Position numbers and translations under genes: made by a program. Below are positions 46,651 to 58,491 of a stretch of DNA of 64,000 bases, piece by piece. How positions within the stretch are numbered: the first letter of the stretch is position 1; every line of letters begins with the position of its first letter. Origin of the DNA: Ascidia mentula (taxonomy: Eukaryota; Chordata; Ascidiacea; Phlebobranchia; Ascidiidae). The notes beneath the pieces are model-generated. The model saw nothing but the letters and a program-made list of their open reading frames with translations, had not been told where the DNA came from and ran no database searches. The DNA lies in NCBI GenBank assembly GCA_947561715.1, contig OX387201.1, forward strand, positions 5,001 to 69,000. The letters are read 5' to 3'.

Positions 46651-48588
46651 CTAAATTAGTTCCAATATTTTAATTGTTCCTTGGCTATTGGCTGCAACAA
46701 CAATGTTGCTGTTGGCTCTCCATGACACAGCACTTACAAATTCACTGCTTTCTTCTTCATGTTGTTTTTGATCCAATACACTTTTAACTACATTAAATTT
46801 GTATGTCAGCAGCGACTTTGATAGACCCTTGTAATAAACATACAACGAGTTGTTCTCACTGCCACAAGCAATATAATCACCATTGGTTGCAAGACCCACA
46901 AAGTTCTTGTCATTGGTGTGGCCACGAAATGAACGCACACATGAAGTCACGTCAGTCTCCCACAGCTTTAGTTCGCTGTCTGTTGAAGCAGAAACTATTT
47001 CATCATGATCTACAAATTTGGCATAAGAAACAGCTTTTTTGTGTCCTCTAAACACCCCCAAAGACTGTTTGGTGTTTCTGATGTCATAATAATGAACAAA
47101 GTGGTCAGCACATCCGAATGCAAGATGAAATGAAGAGTACGGGTTGAACTGAACACAACAGACATTAGCTTTTGCTTCAATGCATGCAACTGAATGCTGG
47201 TGACCACAAGACCATAATTTAACTCTGGCATCATCAGAACCAGAAGCAAGAAGTCGGGGATCTGCAGTGTTAAAATCAACACTCCAACAGCGCTTTTCAT
47301 GTTCCTGAAGAACACTTTGTTTTTGGCCAGTAAACGCATCCCACAGAATAACAGAGCCTTCATAATCACTACTGGCCAGCCATGATTTATGATAGTGACT
47401 CCAACTTATGCAGGATATCTTAGAACTGCAAGCCATTTGCACGATAGGGCAATTCAAACCATCTACAACATTATTAACCACAGCTTCATAATCATACACT
47501 TTAATTTTTTTTGTCACACCCGCTACAGCGAAATGGTCACAATCTTTGTCAAAGTCAATGCTTGAGACAATGCTTGATTGGTTTAAAACATCCCCAGCAT
47601 AACTCAATGATGCAACTGACCTGATTGATGAAAATTGGGTAAACCTTCTTAATTTGTGACTGAAATTAGTTAAAAGCTCAATGTTTTTTTCTTCCACTGG
47701 TGCAATTTCACTCATTCTTGTACTGTAATAGCAGTCCTGGAGATCATTGAAATGAGCATGGAGGCGACATCTTCGCTTTGCAACAGTCCGGTGAAGAGAA
47801 TTTTCGTGAATTTTGCTTTTTTGACCCATTTTGATGAATGTTTCTTTTTCGTCGCTTATAGTTGTGCTGGAACACCCAGGCTCAGATATTGGGTTAGGCT
47901 TTGGTACAAGTTGTTCTATTTTAATGTTTTCACTAAAATTATCAGGAACAACAGAATCTAATAAAGTCCGATCTACGCCATTTTCTAATGCTTCAGCAAC
48001 ACGGTTTATGTCCGAGTCGACAACGGAAAGCTCATTCCTAACTTTTTCAAGGGCAACCTGTTTTTTCTTTTTTAGTTCTCTTAGAAATTCCAGAAGTACC
48101 TGGTTATGAGCGGTTGCGCTTTCATTTACAAGTTGCTTTCTTTTGTCTTGTAGAAGTTTTAGCATTTGATCAACATCAGCCAGCTGCAAATCATCTTCCT
48201 CCATTGTAAGAAAGGATTGCCATTCCCACACACGACTATCCATGTTCATCCTTCGTGATGATGTTTTAAGTGATTCAGCTTTCATTTTGTGCTTTTTAAT
48301 AAGATCATTGAGAAGAAAATTGGGAAAAATTTCATCCTTTTTCTTCAGCACCATGTTACACTTTGTGCATTTGTAACTGAATTCAAGACTCTTTTTTAGA
48401 CATGCATAGCAAAACGTATGTCCACATTTTGTCATGTAAGCCTCTTCAATTAAATTGAAGCATATTGGACATGTATATTCACTGTTTATCGTCTTGTATG
48501 ATCCGGTTACTGTTGGATCCAATGGTTTAGGTTCATCTGGATTTAAAACTGTCGATTTTATTAAATTTCCACTTAATGACCGTTTCAT
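46651..48588 (-). CDS. COP1: E3 ubiquitin ligase COP1 (RFWD2), intronless
   Basis: COP1 is a RING-WD40 E3 ligase acting with DET1/CUL4 or Tribbles on transcription factors such as JUN. The 645-residue frame begins MKRSLSGNLIKSTVLNPDEP. Its C3HC4 RING starts at about residue 40 (CPICFNLIEEAYMTKCGHTF, CYACLKKS, CTKCNMVL), directly followed by the COP1-specific FPNFLLNDLIKKHK. A coiled coil (about residues 150-200) and a seven-bladed WD40 domain follow (DCDHFAVAGVTKKIKVYDYE, SWLASSDYEGSVILWD, LLASGSDDARVKLWS, DEIVSASTDSELKLWETDV). Human COP1 is 731 residues from about 20 exons; here the entire protein is one exon, which suggests intron loss or a retrocopy that became the working gene. No frameshift or stop interrupts it. 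Confidence 0.95.
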   Translation of the reverse strand: MKRSLSGNLIKSTVLNPDEPKPLDPTVTGSYKTINSEYTCPICFNLIEEAYMTKCGHTFCYACLKKSLEFSYKCTKCNMVLKKKDEIFPNFLLNDLIKKHKMKAESLKTSSRRMNMDSRVWEWQSFLTMEEDDLQLADVDQMLKLLQDKRKQLVNESATAHNQVLLEFLRELKKKKQVALEKVRNELSVVDSDINRVAEALENGVDRTLLDSVVPDNFSENIKIEQLVPKPNPISEPGCSSTTISDEKETFIKMGQKSKIHENSLHRTVAKRRCRLHAHFNDLQDCYYSTRMSEIAPVEEKNIELLTNFSHKLRRFTQFSSIRSVASLSYAGDVLNQSSIVSSIDFDKDCDHFAVAGVTKKIKVYDYEAVVNNVVDGLNCPIVQMACSSKISCISWSHYHKSWLASSDYEGSVILWDAFTGQKQSVLQEHEKRCWSVDFNTADPRLLASGSDDARVKLWSCGHQHSVACIEAKANVCCVQFNPYSSFHLAFGCADHFVHYYDIRNTKQSLGVFRGHKKAVSYAKFVDHDEIVSASTDSELKLWETDVTSCVRSFRGHTNDKNFVGLATNGDYIACGSENNSLYVYYKGLSKSLLTYKFNVVKSVLDQKQHEEESSEFVSAVSWRANSNIVVAANSQGTIKILELI

Positions 48589-48816
48589 GTTTTGTAATTT
48601 TGATCATACCAAAACCTTAAAAATATTCAAAGCGTATTGCTAGGTTTGGTATGCATTGTGTGCGGTATTACAACCAAACCGCAAAAAATAATGAACAATA
48701 AGATATTTTTTTACCAAAATTTTCGCACAATACATTCAACGTTACAATGAAGAGCAACTTGTTGCAATCGTGATTCTTTACATAGAAATCATCTTAAAAA
48801 TTCAGAAGACACTTTT

Positions 48817-49174
48817 ACACCGGGTCACAAAGTTTTTTTCAAACTTGATCCACATACAAGCCTATGTAACATAGAATCTGTGCGAATATTAACGCTACGA
48901 CGGTGTAGTATTTTAAGTTAAATTTATAAACAAAAATAACAGGTGGTGGCCCTGTTTACACCTAATCATTAACTCGCACAGATTTCTTTCTTAGGCCGGG
49001 TCCACACTCACGCTTTGCGCCGGCGGATTCTTTGTTTGTTGTAATGTCCCGAGCGTACGCCGGCGTATAATGAAACAAACAAAGAATCCGCCGGCGCAAA
49101 GCGTGAGTGTGGACCCGGCCTAACACAGACTTATACGTGGATCAAGTTTGGAAAAATCTTTGTGACCCGGTGTA
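48817..49174. mobile_element. MITE (outer), about 360 bp
   Basis: Terminal inverted repeats are acaccgggtcacaaag with tcaaacttgatccac at the left, and gtggatcaagtttg with ctttgtgacccggtgt at the right, roughly 38 bp each. There is no coding capacity. It has been interrupted by a second element at 48991-49123. Confidence 0.75.
48991..49123. mobile_element. Nested MITE (inner), 133 bp
   Basis: It begins ttaggccgggtccacactca and ends as the exact reverse complement, with perfect arms of about 48 bp containing gctttgcgccggcggattct around a short loop, giving a near-complete hairpin. It is much more GC-rich than its surroundings. The near-perfect arms suggest recent insertion into the older MITE around it. 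Confidence 0.8.
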
Positions 49175-49783
49175 TTATTATTTTCCTTAAAATTCAGCGA
49201 AACGGAATCGCATGATTAAAGGCGCTCCATAACCTTTTCCTTGTCGGCGCCTCTTTGAAAAACTATTTTACGCACCCGAATTGTGTTCGTTACAAGACTC
49301 TGCGAGTTTTGCAGGGAAACCCAACTCCGTCTGTATATCCTTTGTTCGTCTGTATTTGAGTTGTGTGTTGAATTAGGTTAAGAAATATGCATTACTTGAT
49401 CTGTCACAGTTCCAACCCAAAAAATGGGGGTGGGAATGCCGCCTGCAACCCCCTTGGTCAAATGCTTCAAGACTGCATGACCAGACTAAACTAATGTTAC
49501 TACGCACTTCTGTAAAGTCAAAACCCAAAAAAATGCGTGACATCACAGCAAAAAAGGTTGCGGAGTGATGTTACTGTTATAGAGAGTTGTAATGCGAGTT
49601 CCTCTGCAGCACCCTGCGTTAAACCGATCCAGTAGTAAAATAAAATGGGTAGCCTGTTTGTTGTATCGAGTGGCCTAAATTATGCATATACCCAAACCTA
49701 AAGATTCAGCCTGGTTAACAACCGCTGATATAAAGACTCAAATTATTGAATTTAATTATTGCGGTAAGGTTTAAAGGACTTAA

Positions 49784-50844
49784 AGTGCATATGACACGTA
49801 AAAATAAAACATGTTAATAATCAAACTAAGAGATGTTCATAACTTTAGAACATTTTTGGCGAAAAAAGTAGCTTGAGACGGCAGCTGGTTTCTGAGATAC
49901 AGATGATCAAAGTCGCACTTTTGCCGCTACGAACGAAATCGTGCGAAAGCGAGATATTGCTGCATGACGTCATAGAAGGCGCTTCGGTCGTGCGCGAGTG
50001 CTGGCATCAAGCCTTATGCGTAGGAATGGAAAACATTGTAAAACTGGTTTAATCATAATATTGCATTAAACAGGGAACAAAAAGTGAACAATAAGTGTAT
50101 TAAACGGATTTTGATGTTAATTTAAGCTGAAGTCAGATGGCCGCTGTTCGACCTATTATGTCTTATTTAGTTTTGTAATGATAAAACAGTTACTGGGACA
50201 AGGTGTTCTTGTTGTTACAGCATTTATGATCGCTAACGTGATACACGAACTTTTGAAAACACGACAGAGACAAACCGTTAGTTTAGCATTGTCGTTTTGT
50301 CCACTCACAGCAAATCATAGAAGTAGGTCAATTGAATTTTGGCCGACCAAACTAGCTGATTATGCCACACAGTTATTCTGTCATAATACCACTTTTTGCC
50401 TGACAGTAGCGTCGCACCATTCCCATCTTATCGATGTACAGAGATATGTCGTTTCTGCTATACCCTATGGTCTTCCGTTAATTAGGGACAAATAAGCCTT
50501 TGGTTTGTGACGTCACAATGACATATTTTTGTGTGATGTAAAACCCTGTCCTGACATTTAAGGTAACGTAATCTGTGCATTCTCCGATGTTTGAAACTAT
50601 TCGATATCTGCAAAAAAGGCGCCTTCTCCTATCTAAACAATGCATTTTTTCGACGCAAGCGCCTTGTGTGATGTCTTTTCTCCTTGTCTCAGCGCAAAAG
50701 GTTCACGATTTTTGGTCGCCGTTACTTTTCGTGCAGTTTTCTACATTTTTTAGTTGACGTAGAACCGTAAAACTTTGGATATATGTTTGTTGTAGATGTA
50801 CCTTTAGTTTTACGCAAAGTTGTCATAGCCGTGTCATATGCACT
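49784..50844. mobile_element. 1.06-kb inverted-repeat element with TTAA duplication
   Basis: The left end reads AGTGCATATGACACG directly after TTAA (49780-49783), and the right end reads CGTGTCATATGCACT directly before TTAA (50845-50848). Perfect 15-bp inverted repeats flanked by TTAA fit a piggyBac-type non-autonomous DNA transposon. An interior 105-residue frame (50178-50495) matches nothing I recognise. Confidence 0.7.
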
Positions 50845-50848
50845 TTAA

Positions 50849-51594
50849 CTGCGTTTACAACGCATTAGTTTGGCAAGAAACATTTCTAATGCTGAAAAAT
50901 AGGCTAAAAAATTTCGTATGTAAACATGTTTGTGTGTAACAAGCAATGTACCTCGATTTCATAAATACAAAAACAACGTATAATAAACAGGTAAACATTT
51001 TAAATAAAAAAAAGTGCTTGAAGAGGTTATGTCGGGTCACATTATCAAACCATACTATGGCGAGAGTTGGGCGGATTTGCAAAATACACGTATTTTCATC
51101 AAACACATTTTGTGTACTATGACCATAGTTATAAATACCGGACAACCACCGTAATAACATCACCACAAAGGCTGGGCAAACAGTGACATCACACAAAAAA
51201 CACGCCACTGTGACGTCATAAACCTAAGTTCCACGTCTCTGGATATCAACAAAAGGTACAATCGCAACGAAATTAGTCTTTACAAAGAAACTTATTACAT
51301 AGAGCACTGCTTCGGTCGTTGACCTCATATTTAGTGTGATGACAAACTTGCCCCCCACTTTGTGGTGACGTAATGTGGGGTTTTCTACATAGTTAAGTAC
51401 GACTCCCAATAATGAGTTGCATTGGTGCTTGAAAGGGAGTACTATCAAATCTTGTTAAATAAAACGAAACATAAATTAAACAGCGAAATGTACACAATTT
51501 TACACTGTAAATTACTGGTAAACCAGCCAGCTTTAGTGTGGTTATTGCGCAAAGGAAACCAGCATTTTACAGGGCATGCCACTGGTTTGTAAAT
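50849..51594. other. Intergenic, no gene seen
   Basis: This is the probable 3' flank of the Kelch gene and beyond. Short frames only. Confidence 0.4.
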
Positions 51595-54500
51595 TCATGT
51601 TTCAGAGTTTTTCAAAAGAGGGGTCAAGTCAAAAAATTCTTCATTTGTCTGAAACTTTTGTCCAGTAGGTGTTGAAACAAACCTACGTTAAACAAAATCG
51701 TAAAATTGCCCAAATTTAGTATTATCTTTTGCTCACCTGTATATACTGACACAGCCATGCCAAAACATTGGACGGGGCATTTTACCAATCTCCTTCCATC
51801 GATTTTCATCTGGGCTGTACGCTTCAATAATTCCTGCCAATCCAAACTTTTCATCATAACCCCCAGACACGGTCACCGACCCGTTAAAAACACATGTGCT
51901 CCCACCAAGATGCAGATGAAGCATTGGAGCTATTTGCGACCATTTACAGCTGACAACATAATAGAAACTATTGGTGAACTGAATAAAATTTTTTTGTCGT
52001 TGGATATACCTTTTGGGGTCGTAAGTTAGCACCTCCGTGGAATCTTCCCTTATGAAGTAAACAATGCCTTTAAGTGATGTGATATGAGGGACAAAGTTCA
52101 TTTGTGGTAATGGACAAGGTAGGACTGTCCAAGAATCTTTAAGGTTTCACAGTTATTAAACTTCGCACAAAATCTATCTTATGGCTCATGCAATATCTCT
52201 AATGAAAATATTCACGGTCAGAATAAATTTAATCAGACAGCCAACTTACTATGCTATCGGTCATATTCAGCACCTAGTGCTTCTATTATTTGTTTTTTGA
52301 TTTAAAGCACCTTATATATTCACTAAAGCTTTATTTATTCTGCTTAAACAAAAGCCAGTGGTTTGTTGTAATGCAAGATAATGTTATAAAATAAGACATT
52401 GAGCTTCAAATTTCATTTTCTAACTTGTGCAGAAAAGAGCCGATGTTTTTGTAAATGCATGATTTTCCTTTCTTCCATGCGATGCCATAACAATTGTTTT
52501 GTACAACGATAATTATGTCTGTATTACACTTTAAACATTTTGAAACAATGCCCATCTAAGCCAATGGAATTTTTAATGTCAGAGCAAGTTTGTGAGGGGG
52601 GCACATAACATCAAACCAACTTTTTTTTTAAAATCGTCTAAATAGAAAACAGCAAATGACACACTTTAATAAACGCAGAAACACTATGTATTAACTTCAA
52701 TCATCTTTTCAGAGTAATGAGAACCACAAAACAGTTGTGCTGTAGTCGCGTTTGAGAACTAAACTTATCTAATCCCTCCAACCACCTTACAGCTTCCTTG
52801 TGTTTGGGTTTCAAACCAATTTGTAACAATTAGTTTTAGGATACGAGGAAAATGCCTTATGAATCCAGACATGGCATCACTGCCAGCAGACAGTGTTATA
52901 GCAGAAGGTGTTGACGTGCCATAACTTATGCTAATGCTTATACCAGCTACAAGGACCCCAAAGGAATAAAAGCAAAGTGGAAAACTTTTAACATTTAAAG
53001 CATGTATCTGCTGTCATCATGGAAGTGGAATCGACCAACAGCATGAAATCAACATTTGTTTTACATAATGAACCTTATGATTTTTTACCCTTAAGAGCCT
53101 AGCTACATAGAAGGTGAATGGACAGATTATTCAAATATAATATGCCCGGAAGCAACAAAATATTTATGATCACTACCTGTATCAGGGCTGTACACTTGAA
53201 TAATCATTTCTTCTGATGTAAAAGCACTTCCAATTGAGTAAATTTTACCCAAACAGGTTGTAACGGAACAATTAGTCACTGGATGAGGGAGAGGGGAGAT
53301 TAACGACCAACAATCAGAGAGAAAATCATAACATTCGCAGCCCTCTGCCCCAATCTGGTAAAAGGCATCAGTTTGTTAACTGCTGGTTGTATTCATCAGG
53401 AATATCAATTTACCACATAAATGAAGGAGTTGAGTACAATTGATCCATGATACTCCCTTGGATGAAGCATTGGTGCAACTTCTGTCCATTCACTTAACTG
53501 TGAGTTGAATCTCCATACCTTGTTATACATTTCACTCCCCTGAGATCCACCTGTCAAAAATATATTTCACTCCAGTGTTGGTTGTTAAACAATTTATGAA
53601 CCTGTGACATAGATATCATTTCCCAGGGCAACAACAGCATAACCTCCGTGTAAATTTCCTTCGAACTCCGCCAACATCCTCCACATGCCTGTTACAGAGT
53701 TGTAAGCTTCAATGGATGTTGTTTGGTCACAATTCTCATCGCACCCTCCAACCATCACAAGCAACTCAGCAATACCTGAACAAAATCTGAAACCGATTAT
53801 GACTTTTTCATTAAACTATTTTTCTGAAACGAAACTTGTGATATGGTTTAACTAGATTCAGTCCAAGTTGTTTTTATTACATTACATCACACACAACAAT
53901 AGCATCTTTGTAATCTTCAACAGCTATATTTAAAAATCTATGTATTTCAACTGGCTGCAAAGATTCAAAATTTTTGCTTTGTTGATTTGCTTAGTAAATG
54001 ATCAATGACTCTAAGACTGACCAGTGGATGGGCGTGGTTGGAGTCTGATAGACGCATTATCATGCAAATCCAACATGCAAGTATGAAACATACGGGTTTC
54101 TTTGATCAGTTGTTGGCAAATTAGTGATTTTCGAATCAACGGGTTTGTTTCAATTTTGGACAGAAGGTAAATCCTTCTTATAAATGGAAGCCTTATGCAC
54201 TCTAGAAGTCTGTAAGCAAGAAACACTATCATATGCCACATATCTAGTTAATATATGAGAATACATTACTTGCAAAAACTATCAGAACGTGCAGAAACGT
54301 TTGCCCTTAGCCAATACAACAAAATTTCATAGGCATTTTCTTCCTTGTCCACATTAACTTTTGAATGACATAAAATCTAAAGACAAAAGATTTAAAAATG
54401 TTTGGCCGAGTTACAAAAACAAATATAGCACTCACTAACTTTTTTCATAACAGCACAATCAAGATTAAGAAAGTCAGGATACTCTGTAACATCAACAATA

Positions 54501-55234
54501 TTGCTTGCTATGAAGGTCAAAGATTCCTCAACCAAAGTTAAACATGACAAGCTTTCAGCAAATTGCACAATACTAATACAGTTTGCAGGATGAAGCTTCT
54601 TACCAAGAAATTTACAACATGATTCTTTGATAGTTGAAAACTAAACAAAATAAATTATGCCTTTTGCTCATGGATATAACAAATTATGTTTTTGAATATT
54701 TTACTTGAAATACATCAGATGCTTTGAGGAGATTAACAACATTGTCTTCAGTGATAATCACACTCCCTGTGTAACAAAAATCCACGAGAGATTCCATAGT
54801 TGAAGCTTCAACATCGTGCATTGTTACAGTGTTCGTGAAACTTTCTTTCATCAGTCCGCCAAACATGCTTCTATTAAATAATTAAAAGTTTTGTGGCACT
54901 TTTAAACAAATCTACATATTTTGCTTGTATGCGAACAGTCCGTTTGTATTACAACAATTACATTATTTGTATAAAACAAACATAATAATAATAATAAAGT
55001 AATTTCAAACCTGAAATAATCACTTGCAGCAGCCAGAACTACTCTATGGCATTGAATATAAGTATTTCCAACACAAATTTTCATGTCAAAAAATTTTCCA
55101 GCATTTCTTAGGTCAGATATTCCACCAACCAGAGAACATGAAAAATTTGAATCTATGAATTTCTGCATATATCCGTTGTTACCAACAGAGTTGTCGGTTT
55201 TCACAACAAAGTTTGTCAATGTGCTGGTTTCCAT
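51595..55234 (-). CDS. BTB-BACK-Kelch (KLHL) protein
   Basis: This is a likely substrate adaptor for a CUL3 ubiquitin ligase. The start is ATG at 55234 (METSTLTNFVVKTDNSVGNN). The BTB domain spans two exons: AGKFFDMKICVGNTYIQCHR with VVLAAASDYFR, then SMFGGLMKESFTNTVTM with MESLVDFCYTGSVIITEDNV. BACK exons follow (NCISIVQFAESLSCLTLVEE, NAYEILLYWLRANV, LLECIRLPFIRRIYL). Kelch blades continue downstream (LVMVGGCDENCDQTTSIEAY, LHGGYAVVALGNDIYVTGG, WTEVAPMLHPREYHGS, TYDPK plus CKWSQIAPMLH, GIIEAYSPDENRWKEIGKMP, FWHGCVSIYR). The last exon ends EEFFDLTPLLKNSET at 51595. The specific KLHL orthologue was not identified. Confidence 0.87.
51948..52013 (-). other. Likely 60-bp intron hidden in an open frame (KLHL)
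   Basis: In the next-to-last Kelch exon a segment beginning gtatatccaacg and ending atgttgtcag is 60 bases long, so the frame stays open if it is retained. Removing it joins TYDPK to SCKWSQIAPMLH, the usual Kelch spacing; retaining it inserts a 20-residue stretch foreign to the fold. Confidence 0.55.
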
Positions 55235-56937
55235 CTTCAACTGTACAGTACTACCTTGGTATCATGTTTTGTATTAAACTGAATGAGGTGCAAAACAAAT
55301 TCAATGAAGTTTTCAATATAATACAATTTCTTTGTACACTGGGTAGTTACTCAAAGCTGCTTTGGTCGTGTGACACTCAACATAAAATGCCTTCTCTGCA
55401 AATCGTTGCAGGCTGCCCAAATTTGATCAGCTGGGATGCTTTATGACGTCACAAAGATGAGAAAATCACGTGTTTCAGAACATGTGAGGTTCTCGAACCT
55501 TTACACGTGTGACTGAGTTACGTAGGTCAACAGGGAGTGTTCTTCTCATATGATACTGCAAGGATTATCTTTTTTATTTTTTGTGATTAAATCAATTTCC
55601 TTTACGCATAATGTACAGAAAAAGAATCATTTTATCAAGAAAAACAGGTTTTCAATAAAATACCAATTCCTGTAGCCTTCCCCGAAATTCGACGATGTTT
55701 TGCCAAACACTGTTGTTTTGAACCCCACAACTTATGACGTCATGGTATTACGCCGTTTTCGTTGTGACGTATTATGATCGATTAAAATATATATAGGTAC
55801 AATTCCGCCCCAAACGACCTTATTACGTCATATATGTTGATACACCAACATATAGTTACGCTGGTAAAAATTAAGGTGATATAGATATATGATCTGAGGA
55901 CGTGGCTACTGTGACGCCACATGTTTCCCAACTTCCCAACCGCTCGACGACAGACCTTTTTCATTGTGATTTGTTAAATACCCGTTCGCACTTCATTCTG
56001 ACACTCACTCTGCCACCCAACTAGTCACTGTCACTTAATCAACCAATTGGCACGCGGTTGAAGTTACTCGCTCAGTCTCGCTCACTAAACCCGCTTGGAC
56101 AGTGACATTGCAACATGTGTGTTTCAATTAATAAATACGTCTGCTCACGGAGTCCAAATTGAGTATAGTCTACAGCAAGTACATGCATAGCAGACTTAGT
56201 TTCAGGTGTAGGGTTAGCAACCAGCCGAACCTATAAGAACGCTGCAGGGTAACGGGCTGCATTGGATTGAATAATATCGAAATAATTTAAAGTATTTAAA
56301 TGCACAGGTTAGATTATTTACGCCAAACATATTCGTTTAAGGTTGTGGTTCGCGCACCACAGCTTGGGAACTATACGTCAAACCCATGTAGTCACCAGAC
56401 CGTAACACATTTGCATTGAATAAATAATCGGCCATAATTTGGAGATGGGTCAAATTATGTCAACAACAAATCAAACAGCCTCCTGGCCGACCTCATAAAA
56501 AGCCACCTCGTGGAATCTTCCCGATTTTATGCGTTTTGTTTATGCGTCTGGAGTACAATTGCATGATGTTTAACTATGACGTCACACTTGATTTTACAAT
56601 GAACAACAAATGCTTTTAATTCACCGTTTCCCAAAGTACTGCAATAAATAATTAACTTATTTTTATTGCAAGAAAACAACAAATTTTAAATATCCATTCA
56701 CTGACCTTGAACACAGTGATCATAAAATAAGACACAAAAACAAAATAATGAAAATTAGTACATGTGGACTACCTAGCAAATTATAGTTACACGTCGTATG
56801 TACGAGTACACCAGGCAAATATCTTTAAATTGCGGAAAACACATCCAAAAATCACTGGGCGCCTCGACAGCTACTGGTTGTTATTTGTTGTACGAAGAGC
56901 AAAAAGTCCAGGAAAGTTTTTGTTGCAACGATTTGTT
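55235..56937. other. Intergenic, TGACGTCA-rich
   Basis: This contains the Kelch promoter and about 1.5 kb without a recognisable gene. The CRE-type palindrome TGACGTCA occurs near 55444, 55735 and 56576. Confidence 0.5.
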
Positions 56938-57231
56938 TTATTTTTTGTATCTTCCATCCTCGTAAACCTCAGTGAGAAGTTTACGAAGGGCTGGGTTGTC
57001 TTTGTGAGCTCGAACTTCACCTGGAGTTGGGAACAACTTTTCGCGGACATTATTCCAGTCAACCTCTTGAAACGCCTCAGTCTTCCGCCATCTGTTTACA
57101 TGAAGGTCGTTCTTTCTGAGTAAAGTATAAAGTCCTGCTGCCGCAGACAGAGCAGAGACAAACGTCACTGACCCGATGAGGGGGTACAGACCAGAGTTTT
57201 GTTTCAACATCACAATGGTAGAACGTAACAT
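56938..57231 (-). CDS. Small single-pass membrane protein, NDUFA4/B12D-like
   Basis: A 97-residue single-exon protein from ATG 57231. A short basic N-terminus (MLRSTIVMLKQNSGLYPLIG) leads to one membrane segment (SVTFVSALSAAAGLYTLL), then a hydrophilic part with RWRKTEAFQEVDWNNV and the end LRKLLTEVYEDGRYKK. Size, Pro-Leu before the membrane segment and a Trp-containing segment after it resemble NDUFA4 and NMES1, small subunits associated with cytochrome c oxidase. The match is weak and by eye. A TATA-like ctataaaa immediately precedes the ATG. It shares its C-terminal pattern with the 59357-59674 protein. Confidence 0.5.
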   Translation of the reverse strand: MLRSTIVMLKQNSGLYPLIGSVTFVSALSAAAGLYTLLRKNDLHVNRWRKTEAFQEVDWNNVREKLFPTPGEVRAHKDNPALRKLLTEVYEDGRYKK

Positions 57232-58375
57232 TTTTATAGCAAAGTTATCTTTCTTGATACTTGCGCTGAAATTTACAAAATTAGTTATTTAATATAAGTG
57301 TGCCGTCGTCCTTGCTTTGTAAAACTGTTTGTTGTTCGTGTAGCATATCCATAAGCGTTTTACGTTCAACCCAGAACTTCTTGCTTTACGTTTATTTCGT
57401 AGGCAAGCGGTTGCTTCCCGTAAACTCAAAAATACGCGCTGTTGGGACACAAGCTGTTCATACTCGGCCTCAGAATAACATTGAACTTTGTTTGCATAAA
57501 ACTTGCATCAGATGAATAGGTGGATGCGCTCGCTCTGCCTCGACTGCGGAAGCCGTTACTGCACCGAGTATTTAAGCGATTTGTAGGCTCGCGTCACAAA
57601 GAGGCGCTTGTGACGTCACAGAGCGTGGCGTGTGGGGTTGCACGTAGACACTCTCGTGTAAATATGTGGGATGTAAAGTAATCAAAACGTTCACCTCCAT
57701 CACGGGTTGGACGATAAAATGCTCGCTATCCCCAGAAGCAATCCACAATCTTGTTTCTCATTCACGTGAGGCGCGCGTCCCACGAGTTTTTTTGTAAGAA
57801 AATGGGTTTTTGCAGTCATGGAATTAATGCGGGGTAAACAATGTAAAAATGGACTTTTTGGTTAAATTAAAACTATGTGTTGTTTGTTTGTGGGAATATT
57901 AAAGAAAAAAGCTGTTGTTTTTATATCAGAAGTTTATAAAAGTATTTATAGCTTCGGTGTGAGACAGAAACTATTTAAACTAACAAAATACAATTATCCA
58001 CTTTACGGAATCAGTTTGTGCAGGGACAGGTTTACAGATCGTAGAAAGGATCGAAAATTCATTAATTTTTAACTAGGTTCAACGGCCAGCAACCAATGTC
58101 ATTACAGCTAGCAACGCAACCTTCTTGCGAATGTGCTCTTTTAGAATATGAAATTAAATTTATTTTTTACAATTAGTTTCACCAGTGCTTACCATATTGG
58201 TTCGCAATCAAACTCTTTGCTGTGATTGTTTTCAGAAGGAGTTTCAGCACTTATATGTAATCATTTTAAATTTTTAAACTCAACCAATATTACGACACGC
58301 CTCAGTAAACGATTTTGCTGACTCAGCAAATTATGTGGGAACGTGAGTAGTTTAAGAGGCCAGATGTCTGTTACG

Positions 58376-58413
58376 TGACGTCATACCGATTAGCATAAGC
58401 ACGCGTATATATA
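58376..58413 (+). promoter_or_regulatory. CRE-like palindrome plus TATA box
   Basis: TGACGTCA at 58376-58383 is the full cAMP-response-element palindrome, and TATATATA at 58406-58413 lies 23 bp downstream. The layout suggests a core promoter firing to the right with a start site near 58440. Confidence 0.4.
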
Positions 58414-58491
58414 GGTCTGTGGTGCCGCACGTAAACCTTGCGGAATTTGTAAAGCTTACACCGTTACTTAACACAAGCGAAAGTGACAACA

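Noticed and set aside
47010..47369. 119-residue minus-strand frame
   Set aside because: It is an alternate-frame reading within the COP1 WD40 region.
50178..50495. 105-residue plus-strand frame as a gene
   Set aside because: It lies inside the TTAA-flanked inverted-repeat element, matches no family and has no supporting signals.
49780..50848. CRISPR array or long tandem repeats
   Set aside because: The only repeats are terminal inverted copies, and the genome is eukaryotic.
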